A stretch of DNA of 64,000 bases, from positions 68,733-132,732 of the forward strand of contig JAMNXR010000008.1 in the NCBI GenBank assembly GCA_023653055.1. Reading direction: 5' to 3'. Each line of letters starts with the position of its first letter. The first letter of the stretch is position 1. Both the position numbers and the translations under genes were made by a program. Positions 38,972-48,338 of the stretch are shown here, piece after piece. The DNA comes from Burkholderiaceae bacterium (GTDB taxonomy: Bacteria; Pseudomonadota; Gammaproteobacteria; Burkholderiales; Burkholderiaceae_B). Under the pieces are notes generated by a model. That model was not told the origin of the DNA, searched no databases, and worked only from the letters and a program-made list of their open reading frames with translations.

Positions 38972-41263
38972 TTATCCTTTAGCACGTACGATTTTATCGA
39001 CTTGAGGAACATGTCGTATAGAGCGAAATACTTGCGCCAAATGACGACGGCTATCGACTTGAACGGTAAGATTTAGCACGACCGTCGCCATTGCATCATC
39101 ATGCATCGTGACATGAATGATGTTTGAGTCCGCTTGCGCAACCTCAGCAGCAATACGGCCCAAGACACCTCTTTCATTTTTAGCAACAATTTCAATACGT
39201 GCCGACAGATGTTTGGCTGTTTCTTCATCCCAGGCCACGTCCACCCAACGTTCGGGTTCTTTCGTACGTGCCCGCAAAGCGACAGGGCACTCAGCAGTGT
39301 GCACGACTAGCCCATGCCCCACGCGAATGCCTGCAATGATTTGATCGCCAGGCAGCGGACCACAGCAAGGGGCAAGCTGAACACCTTGTCCTTCATTTCC
39401 ATGAATCTGTATAGGCGCCAATTTGGCCGATATCATTTCATCATCCGCAGCCGCAGTGGTCGCAATGAGGGGATGATCGGGTGCAAATCTTCTGGCCACT
39501 ACCGCAGCCAGTCGTTTGCCTAAGCCAATATCTGCAAGAATTTCTTCTCTAGATTTTGCGCCACTCGATCGAGCAAGTTTTTCCCAAATGGGATCTTCAC
39601 TCGCTGGAAGAGTGAGTTTTAATTCATCTAGCGCTTGCGTCAGTAATCGTTCCCCAAACGCAGCGGATTCATCATATTGCACAGTTCTGAGATAGTGACG
39701 AATTTCTGAGCGCGCACGACCGGTTCGTGCGTAATTGAGCCATTGAGCGTTTGGTCGTGAGGCTTGAGAGGTCGTAATCGAGATGGAGTCACCATTCGCA
39801 AGCTCTGTACGAAGTGGTACATCTTCGCCGTTTACTTTCGAAGCAACGGCATGATTACCTACATCCGTATGGATCGAATAAGCAAAGTCGATGACGGTCG
39901 CACCACGAGGCAAGGAAACAATTTTCCCTTTGGGCGTGAACACATATACCGCATCCGGAAACAAATCTACCTTCACGTGCTCGAGAAACTCCGTTGAGTC
40001 GCCCGTTTGACTCTGAATATCTAACAATGATTGCAAAGACTTACTCGTTCGGCTTTGAATGTCTTGCAGATTTGACTGATCACCTTTGTATAACCAATGC
40101 GCAGCCACGCCTTCTTCGGCAATTTGATGCATATCGTGCGTTCTAAACTGAAACTCAATGGGTGTTCCAAAAGGACCCACGAGTGTCGTGTGCAAAGACT
40201 GATAGCCATTTATTTTTGGTATCGCAATGTAATCTTTAAACTTACCTGGTACAGGGCGGTAGAGTTGATGAACAATACCCATCGCCATATAGCACTCAGG
40301 TAAAGATCTCACCACCACGCGAAATCCATAAATATCTAAAACATTCGATAAACTTTTCTTTTGTTTCACCATCTTGTTATAGATGGCATAAAGTGTTTTT
40401 TCGCGACCCCGGACTTCACTCTCTATACCCGCGGCAGGGAGTGCGGCTCTGACTTGTTCATCAATGCGCGTGAGTACTTCACGCCTATTGCCGCGAGCTG
40501 CCATCACCGCTTTTTCCAAGACCGCGTAACGATTGGGATAGATCGCAGCAAAACAAAGATCTTGTAACTCCCGGTACAAGGCGTTGAGACCCAACCGATG
40601 CGCAATAGGTGCATAGATGTCGAGGGTTTCACGTGCCACGCGTCGACGCTTTTCTGGGCTCACTGCATCAAGCGTTCGCATATTGTGTAGACGGTCAGCG
40701 AGCTTAATGAGAATGACCCGGATATCACGCGCCATTGCGAGCAACATCTTTCTAAAGCTTTCAGCCTGTTGTTGTGCTTTGCTAGCGAATTCGAGTCTGT
40801 CTAATTTTGAAAGTCCATCTACAAGCTCTGCGACTTCAGGACCAAATTTTTCGAACAGCTCTTGCTTTGCGATGTCTTGGTCCTCCATGACATCGTGCAA
40901 TAGCGCTGCACGAATTGCATCCACATCGAGTTTCCAGCCTGCGCATATTTCAGCGACTGAAATCGGATGACTAATGTAGGGTGATCCGCTTGAGCGAAAC
41001 TGACCAAGATGTGCCTGATCAGAAAAACGATATGCGTCTCGCACAAGAGCGACGTCTTTTGCATCTAAATAACCATCCAGCAAAAGCTGGAGCGAGGCCA
41101 TCGATGCAACCGCAGGTTCTGTTTCTGTCGTGACGGGAGTCGCTGATCCTGACACTGCACCAAGCCTTTCTTGTTGGTCAGTGGGTCTTCGTGTCAGACG
41201 AGAGCCGACGCGAAGGGCGGCCAATAACCCGGATGATGCATAACGTAGTCCGGGAAAGGCCAT
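38972..41263 (-). CDS. spoT: Bifunctional (p)ppGpp synthase/hydrolase SpoT/RelA
   Basis: Alarmone enzyme of 763 residues, the RSH protein of the stringent response. HD hydrolase domain is intact (YISHPISVAEICAGW, ALLHDVMED, LADRLHNMRTLDA). Synthetase domain has YGFRVVV, KDYIAIPKINGYQSLHTT and IEFQFRTHDMHQIAEEGVAAHWLYK. C-terminal TGS (VYVFTPKGKIVSLPRGATVIDFAYSIHTDVG) and ACT (IEIVAKNERGVLGRIAAEVAQ) domains are present. An extension of about 50 residues precedes the HD domain. Located after gmk and rpoZ, as is standard in betaproteobacteria. Confidence 0.96.
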   Translation of the reverse strand: MAFPGLRYASSGLLAALRVGSRLTRRPTDQQERLGAVSGSATPVTTETEPAVASMASLQLLLDGYLDAKDVALVRDAYRFSDQAHLGQFRSSGSPYISHPISVAEICAGWKLDVDAIRAALLHDVMEDQDIAKQELFEKFGPEVAELVDGLSKLDRLEFASKAQQQAESFRKMLLAMARDIRVILIKLADRLHNMRTLDAVSPEKRRRVARETLDIYAPIAHRLGLNALYRELQDLCFAAIYPNRYAVLEKAVMAARGNRREVLTRIDEQVRAALPAAGIESEVRGREKTLYAIYNKMVKQKKSLSNVLDIYGFRVVVRSLPECYMAMGIVHQLYRPVPGKFKDYIAIPKINGYQSLHTTLVGPFGTPIEFQFRTHDMHQIAEEGVAAHWLYKGDQSNLQDIQSRTSKSLQSLLDIQSQTGDSTEFLEHVKVDLFPDAVYVFTPKGKIVSLPRGATVIDFAYSIHTDVGNHAVASKVNGEDVPLRTELANGDSISITTSQASRPNAQWLNYARTGRARSEIRHYLRTVQYDESAAFGERLLTQALDELKLTLPASEDPIWEKLARSSGAKSREEILADIGLGKRLAAVVARRFAPDHPLIATTAAADDEMISAKLAPIQIHGNEGQGVQLAPCCGPLPGDQIIAGIRVGHGLVVHTAECPVALRARTKEPERWVDVAWDEETAKHLSARIEIVAKNERGVLGRIAAEVAQADSNIIHVTMHDDAMATVVLNLTVQVDSRRHLAQVFRSIRHVPQVDKIVRAKG

Positions 41264-41274
41264 TTTGATCCTGC

Positions 41275-41478
41275 TTAGGTTGGAACCTTGCGAAGCATTT
41301 CAATGCCGGTCAAACCTGCGGAAATTTCGCGCAAAGCGGTTACCGTGGGTTTATCTTTGCTTTCAAGGCGTGCTGCATGACCTTGGGCCAGTTCGCGGGC
41401 ACGGTACGTTGCAGCTAGCGTAAGCTTAAAGCGGTTAGGGATGTGCTCGAGGCAATCGTCAACGGTGATGCGGGCCAT
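41275..41478 (-). CDS. rpoZ: RNA polymerase omega subunit
   Basis: Small subunit (67 residues) that helps assemble beta-prime and mediates the ppGpp response. ATG 41478 ([33 protein letters not shown]) matches the family; the ORF-track start adds ten residues. Sits between gmk and spoT, in the conserved order. Confidence 0.96.
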   Translation of the reverse strand: MARITVDDCLEHIPNRFKLTLAATYRARELAQGHAARLESKDKPTVTALREISAGLTGIEMLRKVPT

Positions 41479-41537
41479 GGAAATCCTGTCAGAAGGGGTA
41501 AAAAACAATAAGAGGCCAAGTATACCGCCAGCCTGAT

Positions 41538-42164
41538 TTAAGATAATAGTTTGAGTGACCTGAACAGATCAGGATGTCGAGCCAATTGCCGAGGATATCG
41601 TAACTTAGCCGTTTCAATGATCTGACTCAGCTGGGTCAATGCAATGCTAAAGTCTTGATTAATAATAACATATTCGAACTCTGGTGCGTGCGAAATCTCC
41701 TCGCTCGCCGCCTCAATCCTGCGCACAATCACTGACTCTGCATCTTGACCACGCTGAGTCAAACGCTCTCTGAGCGTAGCAATCGACGGCGGCAAAATAA
41801 AAACACCAATTGCCTCAGGAAATAGTTTTTTCACTTGCTGAGCGCCTTGCCAATCGATTTCAAGCAAAATGTCCTGACCAAAAGAGACCGCCTGGTCAAT
41901 TTTGTCACGTGGTGTACCGTAAAAGTTACCGTGAACTTCCGCCCATTCGAGCAGCTTGTCACTTTGACGCATTGCATCAAAATCGGCTTTACTCACAAAT
42001 CGATAGTCTTTTCCGTCTACTTCTCCCGAACGCGCAGCACGCGTTGTACAGGAGACAGACAGGCACAATGTTGGGTCCCGTGCAAGCAGCGCATTGACCA
42101 AACTTGATTTACCAGCCCCGCTTGGAGCGACAACCATAAAAACGTTTCCGGCAACCAACGACAT
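41538..42164 (-). CDS. gmk: Guanylate kinase
   Basis: Phosphorylates GMP to GDP. 208 residues from ATG 42164; TTG 42173 is less likely. P-loop [15 protein letters not shown]-binding [20 protein letters not shown], and [16 protein letters not shown] are present. In many relatives yicC lies just upstream; here two unrelated plus-strand genes separate them. Divergent from the sulfurtransferase gene. Confidence 0.97.
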   Translation of the reverse strand: MSLVAGNVFMVVAPSGAGKSSLVNALLARDPTLCLSVSCTTRAARSGEVDGKDYRFVSKADFDAMRQSDKLLEWAEVHGNFYGTPRDKIDQAVSFGQDILLEIDWQGAQQVKKLFPEAIGVFILPPSIATLRERLTQRGQDAESVIVRRIEAASEEISHAPEFEYVIINQDFSIALTQLSQIIETAKLRYPRQLARHPDLFRSLKLLS

Positions 42165-42252
42165 AGGTGACAATAGTGAAGTTAATTAAGATAAAAGCAT
42201 AGCAGAGTGCTTAAGAGACAACCTAATGAAAGATCTAAGGAATGACACGAAT

Positions 42253-43119
42253 ATGAAAACTTCGCACTTAATCACGGTTTCAGAACTTCAGGAGGTGCTC
42301 GCGCAGCACCCTGCGAAAGTTTTACTGTGTGATTGTCGTTACGACTTGGTGGATCCAGCGCTCGGTCAGCGTGCCTATGAGGCGGGTCACATCCCTGGCG
42401 CTATTTATCTCAACTTAGGAAAGGTGTTGAGCGGACAATCTGATGGAACAAACGGGCGGCATCCTTTGCCTGATCCTGAACAACTCGCGCAAGATCTGGT
42501 TGCGTTAGGAGTCAATTCAGATACGCTCATTGTGGCCTATGACTCACCAGGCGCTTCTTATGCAGCCCGTTTGTGGTGGTGCGCGCGCTGGGTCGGTCAC
42601 CAGAACGTAGTTGTTCTAGATGGAACGATCGATGCCTGGACAAAAGCTGGGCTGCCACTTTCGACTGAAACAACGCCTGCAAAACCTACGGGAAACTTTA
42701 AACGTGGGATATCTCTGACTAAAACTGTTGATTATGCGGACGTGCGAGCAGGACTGGGACGTGCGGATCGCCTCATTATTGATGGTCGTCCTGATGATCG
42801 ATTTGAGGGTTTGAATGAAACCTTAGATCCAAAAGCGGGACATATCCCGGGTTCGCTCAGCCGTTTTTCCAAAAACAACCTGGATGCAAGTTTTCGCTTT
42901 AAGTCCCCCGAAGTTTTAAAAGCTGAATTTTCGTCTTTGATGGGTGCACGTGCGCCAGAGCAGATTGTTGCAAGTTGTGGCTCAGGCGTTGCAGCTTGCC
43001 ATTTATTACTCGCAATGGAATTGGCAGGACTGAAGGGGGCCGCGCTCTATGGTGGCTCGTGGAGCGAGTGGTGCGCGCAACCAGGTGCACCGGTTGAGAC
43101 GGGTAAAGCTTCGATTTAA
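42253..43119 (+). CDS. Sulfurtransferase, rhodanese/3-mercaptopyruvate type
   Basis: Two rhodanese domains; 288 residues from ATG 42253 (ATG 42226 is an upstream alternative). The N-terminal domain has LLCDCRYDLVDPALGQRAYEAGHIPGAIYLNL and is non-catalytic; the C-terminal domain has RLIIDGRPDDRFEG...AGHIPGSL and the active Cys loop ASCGSGVAAC. The CGSGV loop is the form of 3-mercaptopyruvate sulfurtransferases (SseA) rather than of thiosulfate sulfurtransferases (CRKGV). Inserted between gmk and yicC. Confidence 0.9.
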   Translation: MKTSHLITVSELQEVLAQHPAKVLLCDCRYDLVDPALGQRAYEAGHIPGAIYLNLGKVLSGQSDGTNGRHPLPDPEQLAQDLVALGVNSDTLIVAYDSPGASYAARLWWCARWVGHQNVVVLDGTIDAWTKAGLPLSTETTPAKPTGNFKRGISLTKTVDYADVRAGLGRADRLIIDGRPDDRFEGLNETLDPKAGHIPGSLSRFSKNNLDASFRFKSPEVLKAEFSSLMGARAPEQIVASCGSGVAACHLLLAMELAGLKGAALYGGSWSEWCAQPGAPVETGKASI

Positions 43120-43164
43120 AATACACAAGAGCCCAAGACAGGGCAATGAAAATAAGGAATATCA

Positions 43165-43920
43165 ATGTCTGAACTAAAGGTTGCAGTGATTACGGGTGCG
43201 GGCTCAGGTATTGGTCGTGCAGTGGCGATCCATTTGGCGCGAGTCGGTTATCAAGTTGCCCTTGCAGGGCGCCGAATCGATGCGCTCGAAGAAACCAAAA
43301 AAGAGGGTGGAGATGTTGCCGCAAATCTGCATCCCATCGTGACAGATGTGAGTGATGAGAATTCTGTTAATGCGTTGTTTGCTGAGGTTGTGCGCCGCTG
43401 GGGACGTTTAGACGTCTTGTTTAACAATGCAGGACGCGGCGGACCTCCTGTGCCAATTGAGGACTTGCCCGTAGACATTTGGAAAGATATTGTCAATATC
43501 AACCTCACGGGTATGTTTTTGTGCGCACAAGCCGCAATTCGTATTATGAAATCACAGACCCCTCAAGGCGGTCGTATTATTAATAACGGCTCAATCTCGG
43601 CCCATGCGCCACGCCCATACTCGATTGGCTACACCGCAACTAAACATGCTGTAACAGGCTTAACCAAATCGATATCGCTCGATACACGTGCGTATCGCAT
43701 TGCTTGTAGCCAGATTGATATCGGCAATGCAGCAACACCGATGACAGAGCGTATGACTAAGGGCGTCCCACAACCAGATGGGTCGACACGCGTTGAGCCA
43801 CGCATGGATGTCAATCACGTTGCGCAAACCATTACTCAAATGGTTGGTTTCCCTTTAGAAACAAATGTACAGTTTGTGACGATCATGGCAACAACCATGC
43901 CTTTTGTTGGTCGAGGCTAA
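43165..43920 (+). CDS. Short-chain dehydrogenase/reductase
   Basis: Classical SDR of 251 residues. Cofactor motif [20 protein letters not shown], catalytic Ser in [10 protein letters not shown] and [15 protein letters not shown] as the Tyr-x-x-x-Lys, and the [11 protein letters not shown] loop. Basic residue AGRRIDAL after beta-2 suggests NADP preference. About 45 bases after the sulfurtransferase, so maybe one transcript; substrate unknown. Confidence 0.9.
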   Translation: MSELKVAVITGAGSGIGRAVAIHLARVGYQVALAGRRIDALEETKKEGGDVAANLHPIVTDVSDENSVNALFAEVVRRWGRLDVLFNNAGRGGPPVPIEDLPVDIWKDIVNINLTGMFLCAQAAIRIMKSQTPQGGRIINNGSISAHAPRPYSIGYTATKHAVTGLTKSISLDTRAYRIACSQIDIGNAATPMTERMTKGVPQPDGSTRVEPRMDVNHVAQTITQMVGFPLETNVQFVTIMATTMPFVGRG

Positions 43921-43933
43921 CAAAAGGGTTAGG

Positions 43934-43971
43934 GCAGGCGAATGCTTCATTATTCAATATTCATCGCCTGC
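43934..43971. terminator. Hairpin between convergent SDR and yicC
   Basis: GCAGGCG (43934-43940) pairs with CGCCTGC (43965-43971); ATG/CAT can extend the stem next to a bulge. On the plus strand TCTTTCATTT follows, which is weakly U-rich, so it may end the SDR transcript. It overlaps the last codons of yicC on the other strand. Confidence 0.4.
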
Positions 43972-44885
43972 TCTTTCATTTGCTCAATCAGCAACTTAAG
44001 ATCAATCGCTGCCTGAGTCATTTCTAGGCTACCAGCCTTGGAGCCTAACGTGTTCGCTTCGCGGTTCATTTCTTGAAACAAAAAATCGAGTCTTTTTCCA
44101 GCGCTACCCCGTGGCGTGTTGTTTTTTAATTTCGCGGAAGATGACGATAAATCTTTTAGTAAAAATTCCAACTCACCCAAATGAGATTTAAGACGCGCGA
44201 GTTCTTCTGCCACGTCAATGCGCAATGCAAACAGACTTGATTCACTTGCAAGACGTTCTGACAACTCTGGCCCAGAGATATGTGTAAAACCAGATGGAAA
44301 TGCATTGTGAATGGTCTCGCGTAGCTTTTGCGCTAAGCGTTCTTTGTGCGAAGCAAGCAAAGCCGGCATTTGCATTTCAACTTCACTTGCAATTACATGA
44401 ATTTGACGGGACGTTTCCAGCATGACTTGAGCGAGGCGTTGTCCTTCTCTCAAACGTCCAGCGGAGAGCTCGACGAGGGCATGTTCTAGCGCAGCTTGAC
44501 AAGCCGACAACCAAAGGTCCGGGTCTACTTGCACATGTTGTGCGCCACTCAAGCTTAAAATTTCTGACATGCTCGGTGACGCGGTTTCAGGTAAAACTTT
44601 CCTGATGCGATCGAGTTGAGCAGCCGTACGCTTTAAGGCTTCTTCTGAGATTTCCGCTTGGTCAACAGATTGTGCCCGGCTGAAATGGGCGCGTACTTCT
44701 ACCTTGCCTCGTGTGAGCTCAGCAGACAAGCGTTCTTTAATCGGTTGTTCTGCAAGTCTAAGTTCATCTGGAAGTCGAAATTGAACATCAAGAAAACGAC
44801 TATTGACCGATCTGAGTTCAACCGTTACAGAACCAAAAGGGTGTTCAGATTTTCCGCTACCGAAGGCGGTCATACTTTTAATCAT
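43950..44885 (-). CDS. yicC: YicC-family endoribonuclease
   Basis: Protein of 311 residues with family starts and ends: MIKSMTAFGSG at the N terminus, VTVELRSVNSRFLDVQFRLPDELR, then the C-terminal DUF1732 region ending KLDFLFQEMNREANTLGSK...DLKLLIEQMKEQAMNIE. YicC members have been shown to be ribonucleases that act on certain small RNAs; the activity is transferred from the family. Start overlaps the stop of ggt by 4 bases, so it is coupled to that unrelated gene. Confidence 0.93.
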   Translation of the reverse strand: MIKSMTAFGSGKSEHPFGSVTVELRSVNSRFLDVQFRLPDELRLAEQPIKERLSAELTRGKVEVRAHFSRAQSVDQAEISEEALKRTAAQLDRIRKVLPETASPSMSEILSLSGAQHVQVDPDLWLSACQAALEHALVELSAGRLREGQRLAQVMLETSRQIHVIASEVEMQMPALLASHKERLAQKLRETIHNAFPSGFTHISGPELSERLASESSLFALRIDVAEELARLKSHLGELEFLLKDLSSSSAKLKNNTPRGSAGKRLDFLFQEMNREANTLGSKAGSLEMTQAAIDLKLLIEQMKEQAMNIE

Positions 44886-46741
44886 TGAATGCTCTCTATT
44901 CCAATCGCAGCGCCATCGGGATTACGAGGATCTGATGCGCCAAAAAATACCTGCCCCTGTTGTTGAACAGTTTGGACACGCCCCATTGTCGGCATCACGC
45001 GTACCTCATGCCCTTTATCTTTGAGTAAACGAATCGTGTCAGGACTGATGCCGCGTTCAATACGCAAAAAGTCTGGCATCCATTGATGATGCACTCTTGG
45101 CATGGAAAGCGCCTCTGCAATATTCATTTTAAAGTCAATCGTATTAAGGATTGTTTGCAAAACTGTGGTGATAATCCTGGCGCCTCCTGGTGTGCCGGTG
45201 GCTAACCAAGGCTGCCCATCTTTGAGCACAATGACCGGCGTCATAGAGCTTAGTGGACGTTTGCCGGGTTCAATAGCGTTCGCAATTCCACCTAATAATC
45301 CAAAGGCATTGGGCGCACCCGGTTTAGCTGAAAAATCATCCATTTCGTTATTGAGTAAAACACCTGTGCCACGTGCCACAATCCCTGATCCAAAATTTAA
45401 ATTCAGTGTGTACGTAGTGCTGACAACATTACCAAACTTATCCATGATGGAAAAATGTGTCGTTTGTTCGCTTTCGAAATCGTTGGCACGGCCTGCAATG
45501 ACCTGCGTACTGGGGGTGATAAGTTGCAATTGAATATTTTCAGCCAGGCGATCCGCATATTTTTTTGAAGTCAGGCCACGTTCAGGGACTTTGACAAAAT
45601 CTGGGTCCCCGAGATGTTCGGCGCGATCCGCATAAGCGAGTCGTGCGCTTTCAGCGATCAAATGGATTGTCTGTGCGCTGCCAGCTCCATATTGTGCAAG
45701 TGGATAGCGTTCTAGAATATTTAACATTTGAATTAGATGCACGCCGCCAGAACTTGGCGCAGGCATCGAGAGTATTTCATAGCCCCGATAAAGACCTTTT
45801 GCGGGTACGCGTTTTGAGACACGATATTGCTCAAGATCTTGCAGGCTCATGGGGCGTGATGCACCAGCTAGAGTGTCAACAATATTCTGAGCAACGGTAC
45901 CCTTGTAAAAACCATCTGAGCCGTGCGTCGCGATGGTTCGTAACGTACGTGCTAAGTCAGGTTGTGACAACCTCTCGCCCGCGGAGTATGTGATCAAACT
46001 CGAAGTAGGGCATTCAGACACAATACAGTCCGGCGCCTCAGGCTTCCGTTTAAAAAAAACTTCTTTCGTGGAGGGCCAGCGTTCAAGATGCGCACGCTGC
46101 AAACTAAACTGCTGCGCCAAAACAGGGCTCACGATGAAGCCACTTTCAGCTAATTTGATTGCGGGTGCAAGCAGACGCTCAAGCGGCATGCTGCCGTATT
46201 GTTGCGCAGCGAATATCAAACCCGCGACTGTACCGGGTACGCCAACCGAATAAGGTGTTCGAGTCGATTTGCCGGCAATGACCTCTCCTCGATGATCAAG
46301 AAACATTTCACGCGTGGCGGCAGAAGGCGCTGTTTCACGAAAGTCCAATGCAAGCGTTGATGCACTTTTTGCATCACGCACCAACATGAAGCCTCCACCG
46401 CCAAGATTTCCTGCATTTGGAAGCACAACAGCCAATGCGAAGCCAACCGCAACTGCGGCATCGACGGCATTGCCACCTTGACTCAAGATATCCGCACCCA
46501 CTTGACTCGCCAGTCCTTGCTCTGAAGCCACCATACCTGCCGTGGCACGGATGGGATGAAAGATTTCAAGACTATTGTCGTAGCGTGTCACCGCAACGTT
46601 TTCAACTTGCGCTTGCACACACTGAAACATGATCAAACTACAGGATAGGAGCAGTGCGAACAAGACAACGGATGGTCTGCTGCGTATACTGTGATTTTGG
46701 TTTTTTAGATTGTGGTTCAGTTGCGCCATCGTCCATACCAT
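44882..46741 (-). CDS. ggt: Periplasmic gamma-glutamyltranspeptidase
   Basis: Secreted Ntn hydrolase that cleaves glutathione and gamma-glutamyl peptides. 619 residues from ATG 46741 (46729 also possible); signal h-region VVLFALLLSCSLIMF with cleavage near VQA. GGT signatures: GGNAVDAAVAVGFALAVVLPNAGNLGGGGFML, and the self-processing site ESEQTTHFSIMDKFGNVVSTTYTLN, nucleophile about Thr427, which splits the large and small subunits. RPLSSMTPVIVLKDG and TGTPGGARIITTV follow. Residues 233-250 hold an extra loop with two Cys (PDCIVSECP). Coupled to yicC by a 4-base overlap; divergent from rph. Confidence 0.95.
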   Translation of the reverse strand: MVWTMAQLNHNLKNQNHSIRSRPSVVLFALLLSCSLIMFQCVQAQVENVAVTRYDNSLEIFHPIRATAGMVASEQGLASQVGADILSQGGNAVDAAVAVGFALAVVLPNAGNLGGGGFMLVRDAKSASTLALDFRETAPSAATREMFLDHRGEVIAGKSTRTPYSVGVPGTVAGLIFAAQQYGSMPLERLLAPAIKLAESGFIVSPVLAQQFSLQRAHLERWPSTKEVFFKRKPEAPDCIVSECPTSSLITYSAGERLSQPDLARTLRTIATHGSDGFYKGTVAQNIVDTLAGASRPMSLQDLEQYRVSKRVPAKGLYRGYEILSMPAPSSGGVHLIQMLNILERYPLAQYGAGSAQTIHLIAESARLAYADRAEHLGDPDFVKVPERGLTSKKYADRLAENIQLQLITPSTQVIAGRANDFESEQTTHFSIMDKFGNVVSTTYTLNLNFGSGIVARGTGVLLNNEMDDFSAKPGAPNAFGLLGGIANAIEPGKRPLSSMTPVIVLKDGQPWLATGTPGGARIITTVLQTILNTIDFKMNIAEALSMPRVHHQWMPDFLRIERGISPDTIRLLKDKGHEVRVMPTMGRVQTVQQQGQVFFGASDPRNPDGAAIGIESIQ

Positions 46742-46766
46742 TGGTCATTGAAAGTGAGAATACAAC

Positions 46767-47507
46767 GTGTCAAATACTAGCACTAGCCAAGGCCGTCTTT
46801 CAGGTAGAAAACTAGATGAGCTGCGACTCGTCAAGGTTCAGCGAAACTTTACGCGTTATGCGGAGGGTTCTGTTTTATTTTGCATGGGGGAAACCCAGGT
46901 ACTTTGTACCGCCAGTATTCTTGAAAAAGTCCCTCCCTTTTTGAAAGGTAAAGGACAGGGCTGGGTGACGGCAGAGTACGGGATGCTACCGCGCGCAACA
47001 CATACACGCTCTGACCGTGAAGCGGCCAAAGGCAAACAGTCCGGCCGTACTCAAGAAATCCAACGCTTAATTGGCCGTAGTTTGCGTGCAGTGATCGATA
47101 TGACTGCGCTCGGTGAACGCACCATTCAAATAGATTGTGATGTCTTGCAAGCAGACGGTGGTACACGTTGCGCAAGCATTACGGGTGCATGGATCGCAGT
47201 TGCAGATGCGGTGGAAGGCTTACTGACCCGCGGTGTGATTGCACAGAATCCGATTAAAGACTCTGTCGCCGCCATTTCCGTTGGAATGGTAAATGGACAC
47301 CCTACACTTGATTTGGACTACCCCGAAGACTCAGGCTGTGACGCAGATATGAATGTTGTGATGACGGGGGCCGGACGCTATGTCGAAGTGCAAGGGACCG
47401 CAGAAGGTCATGCCTTTGATCGCGAGGAGCTCAATGCGTTATTGAGCTTGGCAGAGCAGGGGATTTTGTCTCTTAAAGACAAGCAGAAAGCTGCCCGAGT
47501 CAGTTAA
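46767..47507 (+). CDS. rph: RNase PH
   Basis: Phosphorolytic 3'-5' exoribonuclease trimming tRNA precursors and structured RNA. 246 residues from GTG 46767. Family marks: [100 protein letters not shown] and [13 protein letters not shown]. Intact relative to the truncated E. coli K-12 allele. The usual followers rdgB and hemW are 4.5 kb away because a catabolic unit lies between them. Confidence 0.97.
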   Translation: MSNTSTSQGRLSGRKLDELRLVKVQRNFTRYAEGSVLFCMGETQVLCTASILEKVPPFLKGKGQGWVTAEYGMLPRATHTRSDREAAKGKQSGRTQEIQRLIGRSLRAVIDMTALGERTIQIDCDVLQADGGTRCASITGAWIAVADAVEGLLTRGVIAQNPIKDSVAAISVGMVNGHPTLDLDYPEDSGCDADMNVVMTGAGRYVEVQGTAEGHAFDREELNALLSLAEQGILSLKDKQKAARVS

Positions 47508-47528
47508 TGGTTTCGGGCGTACTTTCTG
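47484..47528. terminator. Long stem-loop at the end of rph, convergent with an SDR
   Basis: Outer arms CAGAAAG (47484-47490) and CTTTCTG (47522-47528) and inner arms GCCCGA (47493-47498) and TCGGGC (47513-47518) form a two-part stem around the rph stop codon. No strong T-run follows. Symmetry and convergent placement fit a bidirectional stop or 3'-end protection. Confidence 0.45.
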
Positions 47529-47539
47529 TAGTAGACCCC

Positions 47540-48292
47540 TTAGATTGTGCGCCCACCATCAACAGGCAACTCAAGACCTGTCAAAAACGAGGCTTCGTCG
47601 GAGGCTAGAAATACCGCAGCATTTGCGATATCTTGTGGCACGCTTAACCGCCCCATAGGAATGGTCGCAATAAAACGTGCCCGATTTTCTGGAGTATCTG
47701 GCACGCCCATAAAGTCGCCTAGCATGCCTGTATCCCCCATGACAGGGCAAATGACGTTGACTCGGATATTGTCGCCCGCAAGCTCAACCGCCAAAGACTT
47801 CGACAGCAAGTTTGCCGCACCCTTTGATGCGTTATACCAAGTCAAACCAGGTCTGGGACGTAAGCCAGCGGTTGAGCCTATATTGATGATGCAGCCAGAT
47901 TTTTTAGCACGCATCGACGGCACAACAGCATTAATCATATGATAAATGGCCTTGACGTTGACATCAAAACAGCGATCGTATGTGTCTTCGTCTACATCCA
48001 GAAATGCTTGGTTTTTATGTGTATAACCAGCATTATTGACAACGATATCAATGCCGCCAAAGTGATCACGTGCGAGTTTCACCACTCGATCAATATCCGC
48101 CCGCTTGCTCACATCGCACTTTATCGCGACTGCTGCAGGACCTATTTCAGCTGCAACTTTTTGTGCACCAGATTCATTAAGATCTGCAATCACTACGCGC
48201 GCACCTTCAAGCGCATAACGACGTGCAATTTCTGCGCCAAACCCGCTTGCAGCGCCAGTGACAATCGCCACCTGATCTTTTAAACGCATCAT
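47540..48292 (-). CDS. SDR-family oxidoreductase (FabG-like)
   Basis: Classical SDR of 250 residues. TGAASGFGAEIARR, NNAGYTHKNQ, GSTAGLRPRPGLTWYNASKGA (Ser, Tyr, Lys), and a C-terminal EASFLTGLELPVDGGRTI. Acidic residue VIADLNES after beta-2 indicates NAD preference. Third gene of the acyl-CoA dehydrogenase-PrpD-SDR run; probably oxidises a 3-hydroxy intermediate. Confidence 0.92.
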   Translation of the reverse strand: MMRLKDQVAIVTGAASGFGAEIARRYALEGARVVIADLNESGAQKVAAEIGPAAVAIKCDVSKRADIDRVVKLARDHFGGIDIVVNNAGYTHKNQAFLDVDEDTYDRCFDVNVKAIYHMINAVVPSMRAKKSGCIINIGSTAGLRPRPGLTWYNASKGAANLLSKSLAVELAGDNIRVNVICPVMGDTGMLGDFMGVPDTPENRARFIATIPMGRLSVPQDIANAAVFLASDEASFLTGLELPVDGGRTI

Positions 48293-48338
48293 GCTTGTCT
48301 CCCTTTTATATGACTGGGCCTGAGGCCCAGCTCTGTTA

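Noticed and set aside
40617-40970. 117-residue plus-strand ORF inside spoT
   Set aside because: Low-complexity Ser/Arg-rich translation antisense to the conserved HD domain; a shadow.
45102-45533. 143-residue plus-strand ORF inside ggt
   Set aside because: Entirely antisense to a well-supported gamma-glutamyltranspeptidase and without recognisable motifs.
47547-47942. 131-residue plus-strand ORF inside the minus-strand SDR gene
   Set aside because: Antisense to a complete SDR with all catalytic motifs; no independent support.
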